In this document: piece by piece, positions 9,854-24,800 of the stretch
How positions within the stretch are numbered: position 1 is the stretch's first letter
Layout of the letters: each line of letters begins with the position of its first letter
Origin: Diphasiastrum complanatum
Lineage: Eukaryota > Streptophyta > Lycopodiopsida > Lycopodiales > Lycopodiaceae
Direction: 5' to 3'
Assembly: GCA_029204225.1 (NCBI GenBank)
Contig: CM055100.1
Location: forward strand, 9,460,481-9,524,480
DNA length: 64,000 nucleotides
Notes under the pieces: generated by a model
What the model saw: only the letters and a program-made list of their open reading frames with translations
The model's database searches: none
Told to the model about the DNA's origin: nothing
Program-made: the position numbers and the translations under genes

Positions 9854-12800
9854 CTACAAACTTGCAATAGAATGAGGAATGATCTCTCATGGAGTCAAAT
9901 TTAGAAAATGATAGAAGTTTGTCAATAGATCAATGTACTAGCAAACTCATCACATTTATCTGAAGTTCAAAAGAGAACTCTGTAATGAGTTAGTCGTCCA
10001 GATCTATCATGGTTGATGATGATCTTGCTTAGCATTCCCAGCTAGAAAATTGATGTATGTTGCTATCTGAAATATTTTGTTTGTGTCCTCTACAATTCTG
10101 GTCCTCGTCGAAATAAATAGCTAGCTCCCAACAAAACTTTTACAGCCTGACTTTCTCTGAATGTCAATGTGTGGCACAAGTGTAAACAACAGTACCATTT
10201 GTACCTTTGGAATGAAATCAAATGGTGCATAGGTCAAAGAAGAACCTTCATGGAAACTAGTCTCAATGTGCCGTAAATTGAGAGGCTTGCATCGTTGAAA
10301 ACTTTCTATGTACTCTCATGACTTGTAAAATTCAGAGATAATATCATGATGTTCAACTGATAAGCCGTGTGTGTGTGTGTGTGTGTGAGTGAGTGAGTGA
10401 GTGAGACAGGTGTATTAGATTGTTAAAGCTTGAAATAGGTGTATAAGATTGTGTGTATGACAGGTGTATTAGATTCTTAAAGCTTGAAACAGGTCACAAG
10501 TTTTTGGGAGTGCAACCCACCTCAATTGCATACAATTCAGTGAGAGTGGGAGGCAAATGACGAGGTCCAATTTTAATAATTTTCTGCAACCTTGGCAAAC
10601 AAAATGCTGCAGCTTCTGCTACGTTAGACATCCCGTTAACACACTCGTCAATAGTATTTTGAGCTGGCATTGAGTTCAGTCGATACGCGACCTAATGTAC
10701 CATATTTCCATATAAACAAGTTAAGGTGAATTCAACAATAACTAGTTCCTCCAAAATTTAGACTTCAGCTGCTAGCAATTGTAAAATTTTTCCTTTTTCA
10801 GACATTAAAAGTATACAACAGCACGCAAAGGCAGGCTTTCAAAGGAAAGACCAATTTCTGAAAAAATTCATTTTGACATAGTACTTGCTCAAATGACTTA
10901 AAGATTTGATAGACGGGCTCCATAAATGAATACATATGTTAGAAGGAATCCGAACTGCAATAATAATAGAAAGCTCCCCGGAGTACTTTTTCATCCATAG
11001 AGAGGGTGGTCAATGGGATTGAAAACAAAGTCATGAAACATAAGGCCTAAAAGCTCTATTGAATACAGGGGAGAATGCTTTTGGTGAGAAGTATGTTGTA
11101 AATCGACCTCTTTGAAATGGCCTGCCATAAAAGGTTCAAACTCCAAAGAAGGTGGAAATGTGCTGATGCAAATCGCCATAGCCTGCCAACCTCTCACAAT
11201 GCTCATCCTGTTCAGAAAGTAATATCATAAGCCCCAACATAGGCACTGGAATTGTTTTTCATAGTAAGAGATGAATCAGCATCATGCTAACACTTCAGAA
11301 AAAGATGATGCAAGTTGGGTGGGCCAGACAATGACTAAAAAAGTCATAATGTACTGGCAGGACAGACATCCATGAACACAATATCAGTTGCAACTATTGG
11401 TGTTCTGTACCAGCAGAATGTGAGTCTTTCAGAATTGTACATTGCTTGAGGTTTTGGGGACAACATCATACCACAAACATTGCCACAACTATTAGGTTTT
11501 ACTTTTTCATAAAAGAAAGCAAAAGATATAACTTGTGAATGTGGCATAACAAAGATAAAAGAATTCTGTGTACTGGCATTGAGTTTAGACCACCACCAGT
11601 CACCATCATGAAGCATCAGAAAAAAAATTCATTAAGTCTAGAAGCTCTGACCAAACAGTACTATGTTGTACCTACGAAAATCTCACTTGAAACAAAATAA
11701 TTCTTCTTGAGACAATTGATCAGTTCAAATAATTCTTCTTAAGGCAGTTGATCAGTTAAAATAGAATTGAACGGTTACCAATCAAGTTAGAACTTATGAA
11801 GAGGATGTGCACTTGAGAACTTTAATAAGTCATTTTGAAACTCTTGTGATGCCTTTAGACTGAATATTGTTGATGATTGATGTGCTCAAACCGCATATGC
11901 GTAACTTTATCGTAAATGTTATTGATAATAGCTTTATTTACAAAAGGGAGATAACCTTTAAAGAGTATTGCCCACTCTGAGAAAACTAGTATTGTTTTGT
12001 AACAAGGAAAGAATGCATTGCACCAAAGAAGTATCTAGGCCATCATGTGCCACCCAATCGAGTGAGACCATTTTAAAGAAGTTTATTGTTATTATTGCTT
12101 GGTGTGTGTCGATTGAAGATATAACATGGATGGCTTTTCATGCTTTATTTAATTATTGAAAATATACTAACGTATTTTGAAAAAGTGAGGTTAATGATGT
12201 ATATGTTGCAAAAGAATAGAATGGGAAAGCATGCAGAAAAAGCAAGTTGTGGCTTAACATATCTTTAGAAATCGTTGACCTCCATGAGATTTCTAACCTG
12301 GGTACAATACAATTGACATCTTTATAGGGGTTGTATTGATGTAAATTCTAATTCCAACTAATGAGGAGTTGCTTATAAGAATCTTGCCACTATTACCTTG
12401 TCATAAAAGTACTCTTGTTGGTCATCCGGATCCCTAAGTTGGTTCTACTAAGCTTTTGGATTGGTCAACTAAATGCCACATACAAGATATATGTCAAGGT
12501 ACTGCCAAGTGGCATGAGTTGGTCGATATGCATAGATCCTTCAACAATGTTAATGAAAAGTATGTGGTACCTATTAAAGTTCTTTGTAGTCTGCTTGAAA
12601 ATTTGACAAAAGATCTCATCCCTAAGGTTTGGGTACTTCATCCCAAGCATCAGAATCTGCATAATGTCATCAAGAACATTGTGGGGTACGGGAGCATGTC
12701 CAATAGCTTTAAAGTAAAGCTTATGATAACCTTGAACCATCTTCTTCATAGCATCGTTGAACATTTTATGTTGAGTGGGAACATCTCCCATGTACGCTTT

Positions 12801-15800
12801 CAAATCTGTTGCACATGAAATTAGATAGTAAAATCTAATATAATTCAAAATCTAGTCTATAGTTACATTTAGCAAGCCTATTTTTAGGGATTTCCATGTC
12901 ACAAATATTGCATTACATTTTGCTCTTTTGAGAATGGTCAAGTTCAACCACATTAAGAATTCATACTCATTGCAAACTCAAACCAATCTTTTAAAGAAAT
13001 TTTGGGTGGCCAAATATGTGTGACTTATTTCATTGAAACATGCCGAAATATTGCATAGAAGTTGCTACTTTGTAGCTTGAACTCAACAACTATTGAAGTT
13101 AGCATGGCCAATCATGGTAAGAAAAGAACTAATCAAAAATGTCACAGAAAGACTTTCATCATCTGTTTCCATTTGCTCATCTAGATAATAATCAACAATT
13201 ATGAAAGCTTTCCAATGGAAAATAACCGTAACGCTTGCTTGATTTGAAGGTTGTTGTTGGTTGCTATTTTGTTTCAATAGTTGCAACCTACCCAAATAAA
13301 ATTTGTAGGCTATGAAGTCGCTCCTTTGAATAATTACACCAAAAAAAAGCAAAATTGTCACTCTTAAAAAGGCAAAAGATGTTATCCCACACACCAATTC
13401 ATATATTGTATGATGATTCCCAAAGAAATGAGTTACAAAATCCATATATCCTTTGACAAACTTTGGATCAAAAAAAGAAATGATAGTACTTGTAGGATAA
13501 GATTCCTCCATATTTGGGAGGGGGAAAAGGAAACTCTGTGGAACCATTGTCTTTGAAGCTTCTTCGAGGTGAATGAGTGAAAATGTTCAAAGAAATTAAA
13601 ACATTTATTTATCTAAAAGTAGAAATACAACACGTTATTGATTGACTTCAAGGACCAAAAGGTTTATAAATTATTTTCTAAATGTCATTTGTTGATGGGT
13701 CAAATGCAACTAGATAGTTCAAAGTACATAGCAACATTTGCGATATTTTAGGAAAAGAGAGCAATCCAAACCCTCAAAATGTTATAATATTTAGGCAGCA
13801 CAAAAAAAAAAAAAGCAAACCGGGTTGTCGTTATAGATAAGGAGGTTGATTTAATTTACTTAGTGAATGTTATTTGTTGAGTTATAATTCATTTGATGTC
13901 AATGATTGTGATTGAGTTTATAACATGGTCTCGGAGCATTTTCTTGCCCTCTTTAGTTGTTGATTTTCCCTCTCTAATTATTGTCTCTCTCTAATTTTTT
14001 TCTCTAGCCATTTTCTCTCTTTGGCCCTAAATCAACATTTCTTCTTCATAACCTTTTCGACTGCAGTCAAATATGATTTTTTTAGTTGCATTGGTTTCCT
14101 AGGATAAGTGCTTTTCTTTGATGGCCATTTTTTTGGAAGCTCTAGTTCCATAAACCCTCATTTTTACTTTTAGACAAAGTCGTCTCTTTCGTTCTTGTTG
14201 AAGGACAAAAGTTGGGAACAAATACATTTTTGAAAGTGCAAGATCAAGGTGCACCTACAGATGTAAACATAACATCGATTAAAGTTCTATTGCAAAATCA
14301 AAATTTTGGTTCAAACTGGTATTTTCATATTTTAAGGACAACACCTTTTGTTCAACATTTGAGTGGATCTACGTGTTCTATGTTATCCTACAAGCCTAAA
14401 GGTTCATTTTTAATCATGTTGACTTGCTAGAAGCGAAGTTATTGCAAAGTCAAAATTTATCAAACCAGATCAAGATTCTTGAAAACAAACTAGATGAACA
14501 CAAGGTGAACACAAAGACTTGGGAAAATGTTGTGTCAGATATAGCAACCCCCCAAATCCTAACCTAGCAAACGTTAGCTTGAACAACTCTAGTAAAATGG
14601 ACATCATCGTACCTTCCCATCTATAGAGCTCAATCCAAGTTCACCCCATATAGGTTCCTCCAATCTAAGTCTAGTTGTTGACTATTCCTAGTTAGTTAGG
14701 GACATAAATCACTTCCCTCCCTAAGACAACTTATGTCCTCAAAAATGAAAGTACATAGGTTTCAAAGCTCTTCCAAGAATCATACACTCATGAATATCTT
14801 TCCCAAACCATATCAAATACTCAAAGTAATTGTGATTGTCAATCATAATTCTCCTTGATCTTGAACTTTCTCAGTTCCAAAAAAACTCTAAATGGCGTGT
14901 TCTCAAATCAGATTGATTGTCCTTGAAAGAAAGTGAATCCCCATCATGCCCCATCATGTACACTTCAGGATATCCTAAGTGTTAATGTTCACAGTATTAC
15001 CCCTAATGTTATCATCTAGGGTTAATTAGGATTATTGGGCCATACCTGCGTGCTAATTCTAGGGGCCCTTACCTATATTTAGTAAAAGTCAAGTTACTTC
15101 AAGATTCTAGTACTTGATTTGGAGCACAACTTTTTGTTTGGTTGGGTTGGTTTAACCTCCACCGGTTCCCATGTGTTGTTGCTTTGTATGGTATGCTTAG
15201 GCTAGAATCCTGTTGTGAGGACATTATATTGGTATCAAGAAATTGGTGGTGAAAGACAAAGCACGGTTGGCGGTGCTTAAACAGAATCTGTGTTTCCTGT
15301 GCAATAAACCCGGGCATCGTGCCAAACAGTGCCCCGAACGGAAAGCAAAGTCGTCTGTCGTCCATCTTGCCTCAGGGTTGGACATGTTAGAATCGAAGAG
15401 ATTCTCTAATCGGAGTAGACTAATCTTATTAGTACTCACACAAAACATCAACCACAAGCTGAAGAAGAAAAGAGACTGCAAGAAGCTATGCTTCATAAGC
15501 TGGAAACTGAGATAACAATGGAGGTGGGCGCCCATCTACTCTTATAGAGGCTGTCCACAATGAAAAGCAAAAGCTATTCTACTACAATAGCAATTGAAAT
15601 GCTAATTATGAAGTCTTAACAATAGAAATCTATGCTAACTTGGTTAAAATAGATTTCTATACTATTCTAGCAAAATTGGTACTAACTTAGGTACCTATAC
15701 TAAAAATAGATAGTACCTATACTAAAAATAGAAATAGGCCTTCTAGCACGCAGGCTGGCCTCTACAATTAACCATTAATTCTAACAGGACACTGAGATTT

Positions 15801-18800
15801 GGGATGTCAAAGTCTCGAACTTAGAGCTTCGGATGCAGGACTATGTTGAGCCGTTAGATTTCCATGTCATGAATATGGACCGGACTGATGTAATTTTGGG
15901 CTATGAATGGTTTTTTGGCAAGTCAGACTCTTTAGAGATAGATTTTAAAAATCATTCTATGGTATTTAAAGGGAAGAATGTCATGCCCATGACTGGTCTC
16001 GGGTAGCGTGTCCACGCTAGGGACCGGTAGACCAACAACCCGTAAGTTAATTGTGACTATAAGGGAATTAGGGCCCTTATGTGTACATGGTCAGAATTAA
16101 TGGTTGTAGGCCTAAACACATGGTGGTGGAGTTGGTATGGGTCTATCAGTGAGTCATTAGACTGGATGACGTGGCCCAGATAGGCTGCAGAGGTGTCCAG
16201 TGAGATGTGACAGTCCACTACTAGTGGTGCATGGGCCTTGGAGGGTATAAGTATACTTGTTGGGCTCTCACTAGTGTATGCTTGATTTGTGATGAGAAGT
16301 TACATGCTGCTGGTGTGACTCCTCTTTCCATGACTCTGATTGATCCATAGCTTGGGGGCTAGATCCGTACAATCTAGGTTTGGTTGGGTTGGTTTAACCT
16401 CCACCGGTTCCCATGTGTTGTTGCTTTGTATGATGGTATGCTTAGGCTAGAATCCCGTTGTTGCTTTGTATGATGGTATGCTTAGGCTCGAATCCTGTTG
16501 TGAGGACATTATAGATACAACATAGAATACAGCCAAATAATTTCCCAAAACTCTATTATACCCCAAAGGTTTGCATAATGCTCAGCTCAATCTTGAGTAA
16601 TCTGAACACTTGCTTCCTCAAAATGTGCACTTCCTTGTGAAGTCCACATGAAATTCACCACCTCTAGATCATGTATCCTCTAGCTATTTAAAAATGAATT
16701 TGGAAACTTTGCAACAAGTAGGTGCTTTGGCAACTTAATCAACCGCTGTCTAGTTCAAACTAGAGACGGATTGTTCAATAGACTAAACATGTATATTTAT
16801 ATTGTGAGGATAATACATAAAGTTATTTTCAACATTAACTCTTTGTAAGGTTGTACATCTGACCACTTGTGATGGTTATTGTGACCAGCATCTCCATGCT
16901 TTTCAAATTTTTTTCATTTCAAGAACTATGTCAAATATGTAAGTGAAACAGATAAATTTTACTCTAGTTTGCAAATTCTGTAAAATTCATCCCACTGCTT
17001 GTTAAAGGCGTAAATGGATCAGAGCCTGTGATGGCCTGGCCTCCTTGTTCACAAGAGTTCAAGAGTTGTAAATTCAATTTTTTTTCAGCTCCTGCTTCCT
17101 TAGAAACAAGATTGCAATTATTACTAAGTATAGAGTGATATCTTATCAGCTCATTAAGGTTGTTCTCATTTGCTCTAGTCAAAAATGTTCTCTAGGTCTT
17201 ATGAAAAGAAGCATCAGCTCTAGAGCACACTTCCATTTACTCATGCTTGCTCGTACTAAAACTGTCTGCACATCTAGCGATTCAATGCATACACCCCACC
17301 CCCTCTGACAATGAAATTCATGCTTTTATCAAAGTTTCAACTTCTTTCAAGAGGGCTGAATATTGTGTTGAAAGGATTTCCTAGGGGGCTCATATCTTTT
17401 TGTTAGCATTGATGGGACTAGTATTAGTTTGAAGAATGGATTGATAGAAGCTACTGTCAATCAGAAAACGTGATCTCTGTTGCACACCTCAAGTAAAGTT
17501 CATAAGCTACAATTTTGGTTAAACTACAACTTAACATACAACATTCTTCTTTAATGAATACTTTACCAGAACAAAGCCTGCAGTCAAATACTTACTACTA
17601 TGTTGACATTAGCTTTGGAAAACTACAGAAACATCAGGTAACTAGGACCAGAAACTCTAAAATTAACCTGGAAGGCCCAATGAAACAGCAGTTTACATGA
17701 AAAATATCCTCAGACAGAATGGTGAATAAAGAAATGGGAAGGAAAGATTACAGGTGATGGGTTAAAATTACGTGCAAACACAGTCACAGCACGGCTTCTC
17801 AGTGGCGTTGCAGCCACTCTCCTAAGCAGTGGTGCATTCAGATAGTCCTGCAAATAAGATTTCTGGCATGCTTGAGTGGATGTCAGCAAGCAGATGAATG
17901 TCCACCAAAGAAGGTCTCAGACTTGATGGCAGTCAAGAAACTTTTGAAACATAGTGATAATTAAAAATACTTCATGAATAAACAATCAAAATGCACTTTA
18001 TGCTTTTCTTACGGAATTCTAAAAGCATACACTAACTACAGAAGCCAGATATAGAAAACCTTGCATCAAGGATCAACATGAAAAAAAAATGCTTTTCTTA
18101 CAGCTATTGCTTGCGGACATACTTTCCAGGAAAACATCCAAGAAGATTTACATACTGAATTATCATCATTAAGAGCTATCAAGGGCTTGCCTTTGTGAAA
18201 GTGACAAGCTCTTGCACAGGAATTTTCTTCCATGTAATAGGACCAATGCCAATATTGTGCTCTGCAAATGCAATCTTTGCAAAACTTTCATAGTTCAAAG
18301 TTACTTCACCAAGTGGAACAGGATCTACGTGTGATGGAGCACACTGCCTCCAAGGCATGTCAATGACTGAATCCCTCAAATCCACAAAAAACCTGAGAAA
18401 GCAGTGTGTCATATGAAAATCAGCAGCTAATTATCTTATCTTCTGCACAATGCCTATCATAAGATCCCCGCAAAAATTCTCCCCTGGGTATGAGCTTAAA
18501 AATGCTGAGCAAAAAGTAGAACTTTAGACAGAATAAGATCTCTCTTGAAAAAGTAGTGGTAAAAGGTACAGAAAATGCCACTGGAATAAGTGATTGACTT
18601 TTAGACCATGGTTTTTAATAAGAATTTAGACAGGACCACAGGCTAGATGAAATACTATGCTTTCAAAACCTTACTTGTGTAGCAAGGGCAGGTGACCTAC
18701 TTCCAGTTTTTCCATCCTACACTTTTGTCCAGGGATTTATTGAAGGTTCTATTTGCCTAGAAGAATCTGAAGTTCACTCTTGCTGTTTTGGTCCACACAA

Positions 18801-21800
18801 AAATCAGCCAGAAAATTGATTACTTATTCGCATAGATCCACATTTACTTATTCATGTAAGCTACTTGGGAAATTATTATTCTTGAACTGGCAGTGTTGAA
18901 TGATGAGGTTACCTGATGATATCGATCTCAACGATTCTAAGGCCAAAGGCCACTTTGGAACCTTGGGTGATTAATCTCATGAAGGACACTTCTAAGCAGT
19001 TAATTCTATGGGGATAATACAATCAGTGAAGTCAAGTAGCTTTGCAGAGCTTCATCCTTGCCTTATCCTTCATCCTAGGTCAACAATAATTGAGGAAGAA
19101 GCACTAGAAGTCTATGGATCACCTTTCATGTCAGCAACAGTTTTACCAGCAGTCTATCCAACAGACCATCCAGCAGTCATTGCAGAATGTCATCCATACA
19201 GCAGCTCTATTCACACACATTGTCTACATGTGCCCCTGGTTTAAATGCTACTTTTGGTGTGGATATTCATTCTACGCCTCCTATTACTGCTCCTGCTGTA
19301 CATCCTTGACATCATAAGGCCTCTTCGTCCACGATATCCAGGATAAAGTACAAATCACAATCTATCCTGGTTATCTGATGGAAAAAAATTGAAATTCGGC
19401 TGACAATATTTGAGGCTTATGTTGAGATATGTACAGCTGCTATACATCTTCATGAGGCTAACAATCACGATGATAGCCCATATGCTCATTATAGATGAGG
19501 CAGGCAAAATCTCATTCACAACTAGCTTATGCTACATATGTTGCCAAACTAGGACCTCAATATATGGCCATAGGTACTAACAAACACTTTATCACATTGA
19601 TTGGTAGTACCATTCTTTTATTAGTGGTTTAAACTCTGTGTGTGGAGTTTGCTGATTCACATTCTCTCTAGATGTTACATGGTATACAGTACTGGATTGG
19701 AAAACTTAGGAGCATAATAGGAACAAGAACAAGAACTTGAACTTAGGAACAAGAAGTTAGGAACTCTATGGCTTATGATTTTGATGTCTGAGAGTCTTGA
19801 TGCTTAGTCATGTTCACTTGTAGGAAGTATACACGAGTGTCATTTTGGTCGTATGATGTTCTTTCTAGGAAATTTTTGCGTAATTACATTTATATTATGC
19901 GATGTTCTTATGTGATGTGTGTTCATAACCACTTAGCTCTTCATTTTATGTTAGGAACTTAGCATCAGTAAATTATGTCAATCAGCTTAGATACAACAGC
20001 TACTTGTGGAGATCATTGCTCTCCATTACTTTGTGAGTACACTTGCATTCTCCTCTCTCTATATTCTATGGTGATGAATTTTTCATAACAATGAACTTAA
20101 GGAAACAATGGCAAAAGTGAACAACATGTGTCATTTATGACAAATTATCATTATCTATGCTGCACATAGCACTCTATTTGTGGTTGGCATCCAAGATTGT
20201 ACCATATTATTGTTTCCTTTGTAAGTGCCAAAAAAATGTTTCATTTATAATTTCATGTAACGTTCATTCAAATAGTAATACGCAATAACAATTTGCCATA
20301 AAACCCACTCACTGTGGTGAAGCACCTCTAAGAGAAGGTCGTTCCATAATCAGCACTTGATATCCTTGTTGAGGCTCCTTCTACACATAAACCTAACTTG
20401 TAAGAAACTTTTGATGTCAAAGAATGAATAGGACATCTCCCAAATACACAAAATTGAGTTCTACGAAAGTATCCATGTATGTTGCCGATTGCTTGACAAA
20501 AATGATCAATTTTTCATTGCACATGATGGGGAGAGACATGAAGTACCATATAGTTGAGGCTCTTCAATATGTGAAACCAAGAAAGAGCTTAATATTTAAA
20601 TAGAACATGCTTTAGTACCAAGAGACAATTGGTATTGCTTAATTAAACATAGATCGAAAGGTTACAACTAAGAAGAAACGTTCGCTTATAGATTTTCAAG
20701 GAGCTCCAAACTAGCAAAGCTTTACTATAGAAGATGCCTCCTAGGAGTATGTCTAGCCTTTTTAGGATATAAAAAAAATAAGGATACTTATTTAAGAAAA
20801 GTAATCTTTTGCTCTTCTAGACATGCATATACTAAAAAAAAGTCAAATTTTGTAATTTTGCCCACTTCTAGAAGGTCAACTACAATTCCATTATTCAATA
20901 ACTTATTTCCCCATAACCAAGTAGTAGATTGGGGAAGTGATTGACTGTGGCCCAGGCAAATGTTGGTCATGAAATTATAGCTTTTTTCTACTAAAACAAT
21001 GCTACAATATCTTTAAAGGTGATGCTAAGATTGCAAATACTCAACAAGACAACATCAAACAACACATAAGACATATAGTCAATGCGAGCTGAGGACAGCT
21101 AATATTTGCACAAAACATTTATGTTTAAGCGTCAAAGCTTAGATCATTAGTCTACAAACTAGAGATAGCTACTTGGTGCCATAGATGCAAATCATGCAAA
21201 TCACATTTGATTAGTCTTGTTGCTACATTTTATAGTTTGGTGACGCGTTAACTATTATTAATGATCATTGTTAGGCATGCTCACATCACATTGCTTGGGA
21301 TCAATCTGCATGACCCAATTCATTCCTTACTAAGAATACGTGACATTCTTAATCAATATGAACCGTGTGGGATGTTGTCGCTCCCGTTCTTGATGAAGTT
21401 GTTGGAACTTGGCATTCATGGATCCTTTGTATAGCTTGGGATCTCTAAGTTGGATATAGCATTTCTTCTCTAACACTCTTGTTCTCTCATAGTAACACAA
21501 TGGGAGAATCGTGGCACTCTTCCATCTCTCTGAAAATGTTGGTTCATGTGGTCGGCCTGGCATATTTATACGACTGATGCAGTTGGTCTAATGATTCAGG
21601 GCATGGATTCCTTAATCGATATGTGGCACCTGAGTTCCCATCACACATCTCAATTGAGTCCTTTTCTTGACATGTGGTGACTAGAGTTTACGATACCTCG
21701 TGGCAACAAGAGGCAATGCATATTTGGTTACAGCATCCTTCTTTCATGCTTGAGGCATCAAGTACATATTCATTCTTCTTGGTCCCTTGGTGCAACAACA

Positions 21801-24800
21801 TGATCTACATGTCATAGTAGAGTCCCAATTTGTGGACCATCAATATTATAGTGTTGATGCAGCCCATAAGAGTTGCAATGACTTCTATTGGCTACAAGAA
21901 GGTGATTATCTATAAAGTCCTCAATCCAAGGATCCTATTCTAAGCATGCCAATCACAAGCAACACAAGGGAACCTGATGGTGGACAAACCAACCCAACCA
22001 AACCTAGATCGAACGGATCTAGCCCCCAAGCTATGGATCAATCACAAAGAGGAGTATGCCATCACACCAGCAGCATCCTGCCACCGGTCATGCTATCAAG
22101 CATACACTAGTGAGATCCCAATAGGTATAGTTATACCCTCCAAGGCCCATGCACCACTAGTAGTGCACTGTGACACCTCACTGGACACCTCTGCAGCCTA
22201 TCTGGGCCACGTCATCCAGTTCCTCAATGACTCACTGATGGACCCATACAAATCCACCATCAAGTATTTAGGCCTACAACCATTTATTATGACCATGTAC
22301 ACATAAGGGCCCCAATTCCCTTATAGTCACAATTAACTTACAGGTTGTTGGTCTACTGGTCCCTAGCGTGGACACACTACCCAAGACCAGTCATGGGCAT
22401 GACATTCTTCCCCCGAAAAGTTCCTCCTTAAGCTTCACTCCGGTTTCCAGGAATCATCATCATCCGTACATCCCTTCCATCGAACCAAATGCACGGTAAC
22501 TATACAATTTCTCAATCGTTTAGTTTTCGTATCCAAACTTTCGGGTTCAAGATGAGATACACCTGATGATTCATCCAACAGGTCCAACTGATCTCCAAAT
22601 CCAAGATGCTCTCCTTCACGTAAACTCCTCTTGAGACGGTTTATGTGAATTACGGGATGCACTTGTGATCCTTTCGGGAATTCCAATTGGTAAGCTAAGG
22701 ATCCGATCTTTTTCAAGATCTTATATGGTCCTCTATATCTGAGGACAATTAATAATACTTGCCGGTACGCATTACACTCGAATCCATCGGGATTCACAAA
22801 AATACCCAATCCCCCACTTGGAAGTCTCTCGGTGATCTTTTCAGACTTGCATAATGTCGGTCCCCATCCTGGGTACACTAGACATTCTCACGTGCAAACC
22901 GTAGCATTTCCTACATATCAAGTAGGAAATCTGCTACTTTCTGAAACTTGATCGACCGAGTCTCAACTGCAATGGGTGACCCAGGCTCAAATTCGTACAT
23001 AAGCATAAACGAGCTATAACTGGTAGCCAAATGCTTACTATAACTCAATCTCCATCAAGGATAACATCCTCTCCGAGGAGATTGCTAAAATATGAATACA
23101 TATCTTGACTAATCTTCTGATCACAAAGGTAATCCTTCTTTTAAATGATCAAGTATAACTAGAATCTGAATTAGGATTCGTCAATCATAATTCATCGGAT
23201 TCTTGTCCTATACTCAATAAAAGGAGACAACTACCAATGATTAGAAGAACTTTAAGTTTAGAGTCATCTCTGGTTTAGCAAATACGGCCACCAAAAGCGA
23301 CCAGTGAACTTCGAATCGTTAATGTTCATAATGTCACTTTGGTAATCCATAAAGCCTAACCAAAAGCTCTAATTACTTGGTCTTTACCCAAATAAATATA
23401 GTCGATTTGGTAAGATGGCCAGTCATTACCAAAATTCCACTATCTTGTTTATTCATCCGGGGTAATCTACTGTGAACATAACCTCCTCCTATGGATTAGG
23501 TATATCTTAGAATCTGAGTTATGATTCACCAATCTCAACTCTCCAGATTCCTGAGACCATACCATATCATAAGAGTGCATCACAATTCTTAAATGACACA
23601 TGAGTTGTTCCAAAAAGTCCTTTCCATCTGGAAAGTTCCAGACTTTTACAACTCACACACGGTGCCTATATAAGGATTGTAATCTAAAAAACGCCCTTAC
23701 TTTAGACATGGCACAAATTGTCATTCCAAAGTTAGGGTCCCAATCTAGAATACGTCTAGATTTTCCTCTTAAGTTCTAATCTAGAATAACTTAAGATTTA
23801 CTGGAACCTTGTTACGTGAAGTTCTAACTTTTGGCAAACAATTATCCAACTCTCCTGAGTCTTCCGGGATAGCATTCCATCCTTTCCGAACGGAAAAAGA
23901 TAAGTCCCAAAAGTTTTCGTGTATTCTATGCACACCCATATCTAAATGAATCCAAAACGACTCGTAAATGTTGACTTATAAGCAATACATTTCAACAACA
24001 AAGATTATATTGTTGGTTTTCCACAACTAACTCAGAAGTAATGCTTCTGACTCGGTTAGCTGTATCGGATTTAGAAAATGTTTAAATGTCTCGGTGTGGA
24101 ACCAAAACACCGCATTTAATCTAATTCTAAATCAATTCTAGGTCAATAAGCAATTCTCAATGAGAAATTACTATAACCTAGTGAGAAATTGTTTCAAACA
24201 CACTTCTCAACAATATGCCTACATACCAACAACTAGTTTATGCATGCAAATAACTTAGTTCATGGAATACTTTGTAGATCCACAGGATTAAAAGCTTGTA
24301 CAAAAGGTTTAATGATACCACAAAGATTCACTTCATAGCATATCTCTACAGATAACTCCTGATCTGTACATAACACTTTCATAACCGAGAATCCTGTAAC
24401 TTGGTTATCCTCTAAGAGAGATTATTTCTCAAAGAGTGCTATTTCACATCCAAAAATCTCAATCGGAGATTAACTCAAAAGAATATATTGCTAGCATGAA
24501 TTTCCTTCCTTGCATCAACCCATGGATCTCAGTCCAAACTAAGATCAAGTTGAATATACCCAGCAAGGAACAGGTTTCAACAAACCTCCCATCTTGCAAT
24601 AGAATTCCAAGTTCTGACTTATCAGCCAATTTTCTACCACGAGTACTTTCTAAAGTTTCCCCCTTTAAATCTTCAAACCAGATACCTATTATAATCCATA
24701 AAGGATTTCTGTAATATCTAAATATCCTATCGTTTCTGATTCATAAAACAGGTCCATCATCGATATAACAGATTCTTCCTTGAATCTTTGACCGATGTTT

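Larger units (their letters stand above)
15136..16513 (+). mobile_element. Element G: heavily deleted chromovirus, D/E family
   Basis: Only landmarks remain, in the right order. The last 93 bases of a 5' LTR (15136-15228) are followed by a PBS resembling TGGTATCA at 15230. A Gag zinc knuckle (C-F-L-C-N-K-P-G-H at about 15290-15330) joins the PBS at an AAGAA microhomology also present in E. Then come the tail of the protease ([11 protein letters not shown] near 15875), the polypurine tract AAAGGGAAGAA at 15968-15978, and a full 3' LTR at 15979-16513. Everything from RT to chromodomain has been lost. Confidence 0.85.
12806..17771 (-). other. Intron 5 of the MyTH4 gene (4,966 bp), hosting element G
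   Basis: 12806-14690 has no recognisable gene. 14690-14920 is a decayed gypsy 3' end, 15136-16513 is deleted element G, and 16514-17771 is AT-rich with no clear content. The intron borders are GTAATT and AACAG. Confidence 0.6.

Noticed and set aside
12691-12764. A further 74-bp intron inside MyTH4 exon 6 (GTTATC...TGCAG)
   Set aside because: Its ends look like splice sites, but removing it breaks the reading frame into N-L-R-D-E.
13083-13547. 154-codon minus-strand frame within MyTH4 intron 5
   Set aside because: No domain, low-complexity hydrophobic composition and no splice signals that keep the MyTH4 phase; splicing 17772 to 12805 explains the conserved motif better.
19008-19317. Gln-rich plus-strand frames (78 and 67 codons)
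   Set aside because: Overlapping frames without a recognisable domain; possibly an old element fragment but not supportable.
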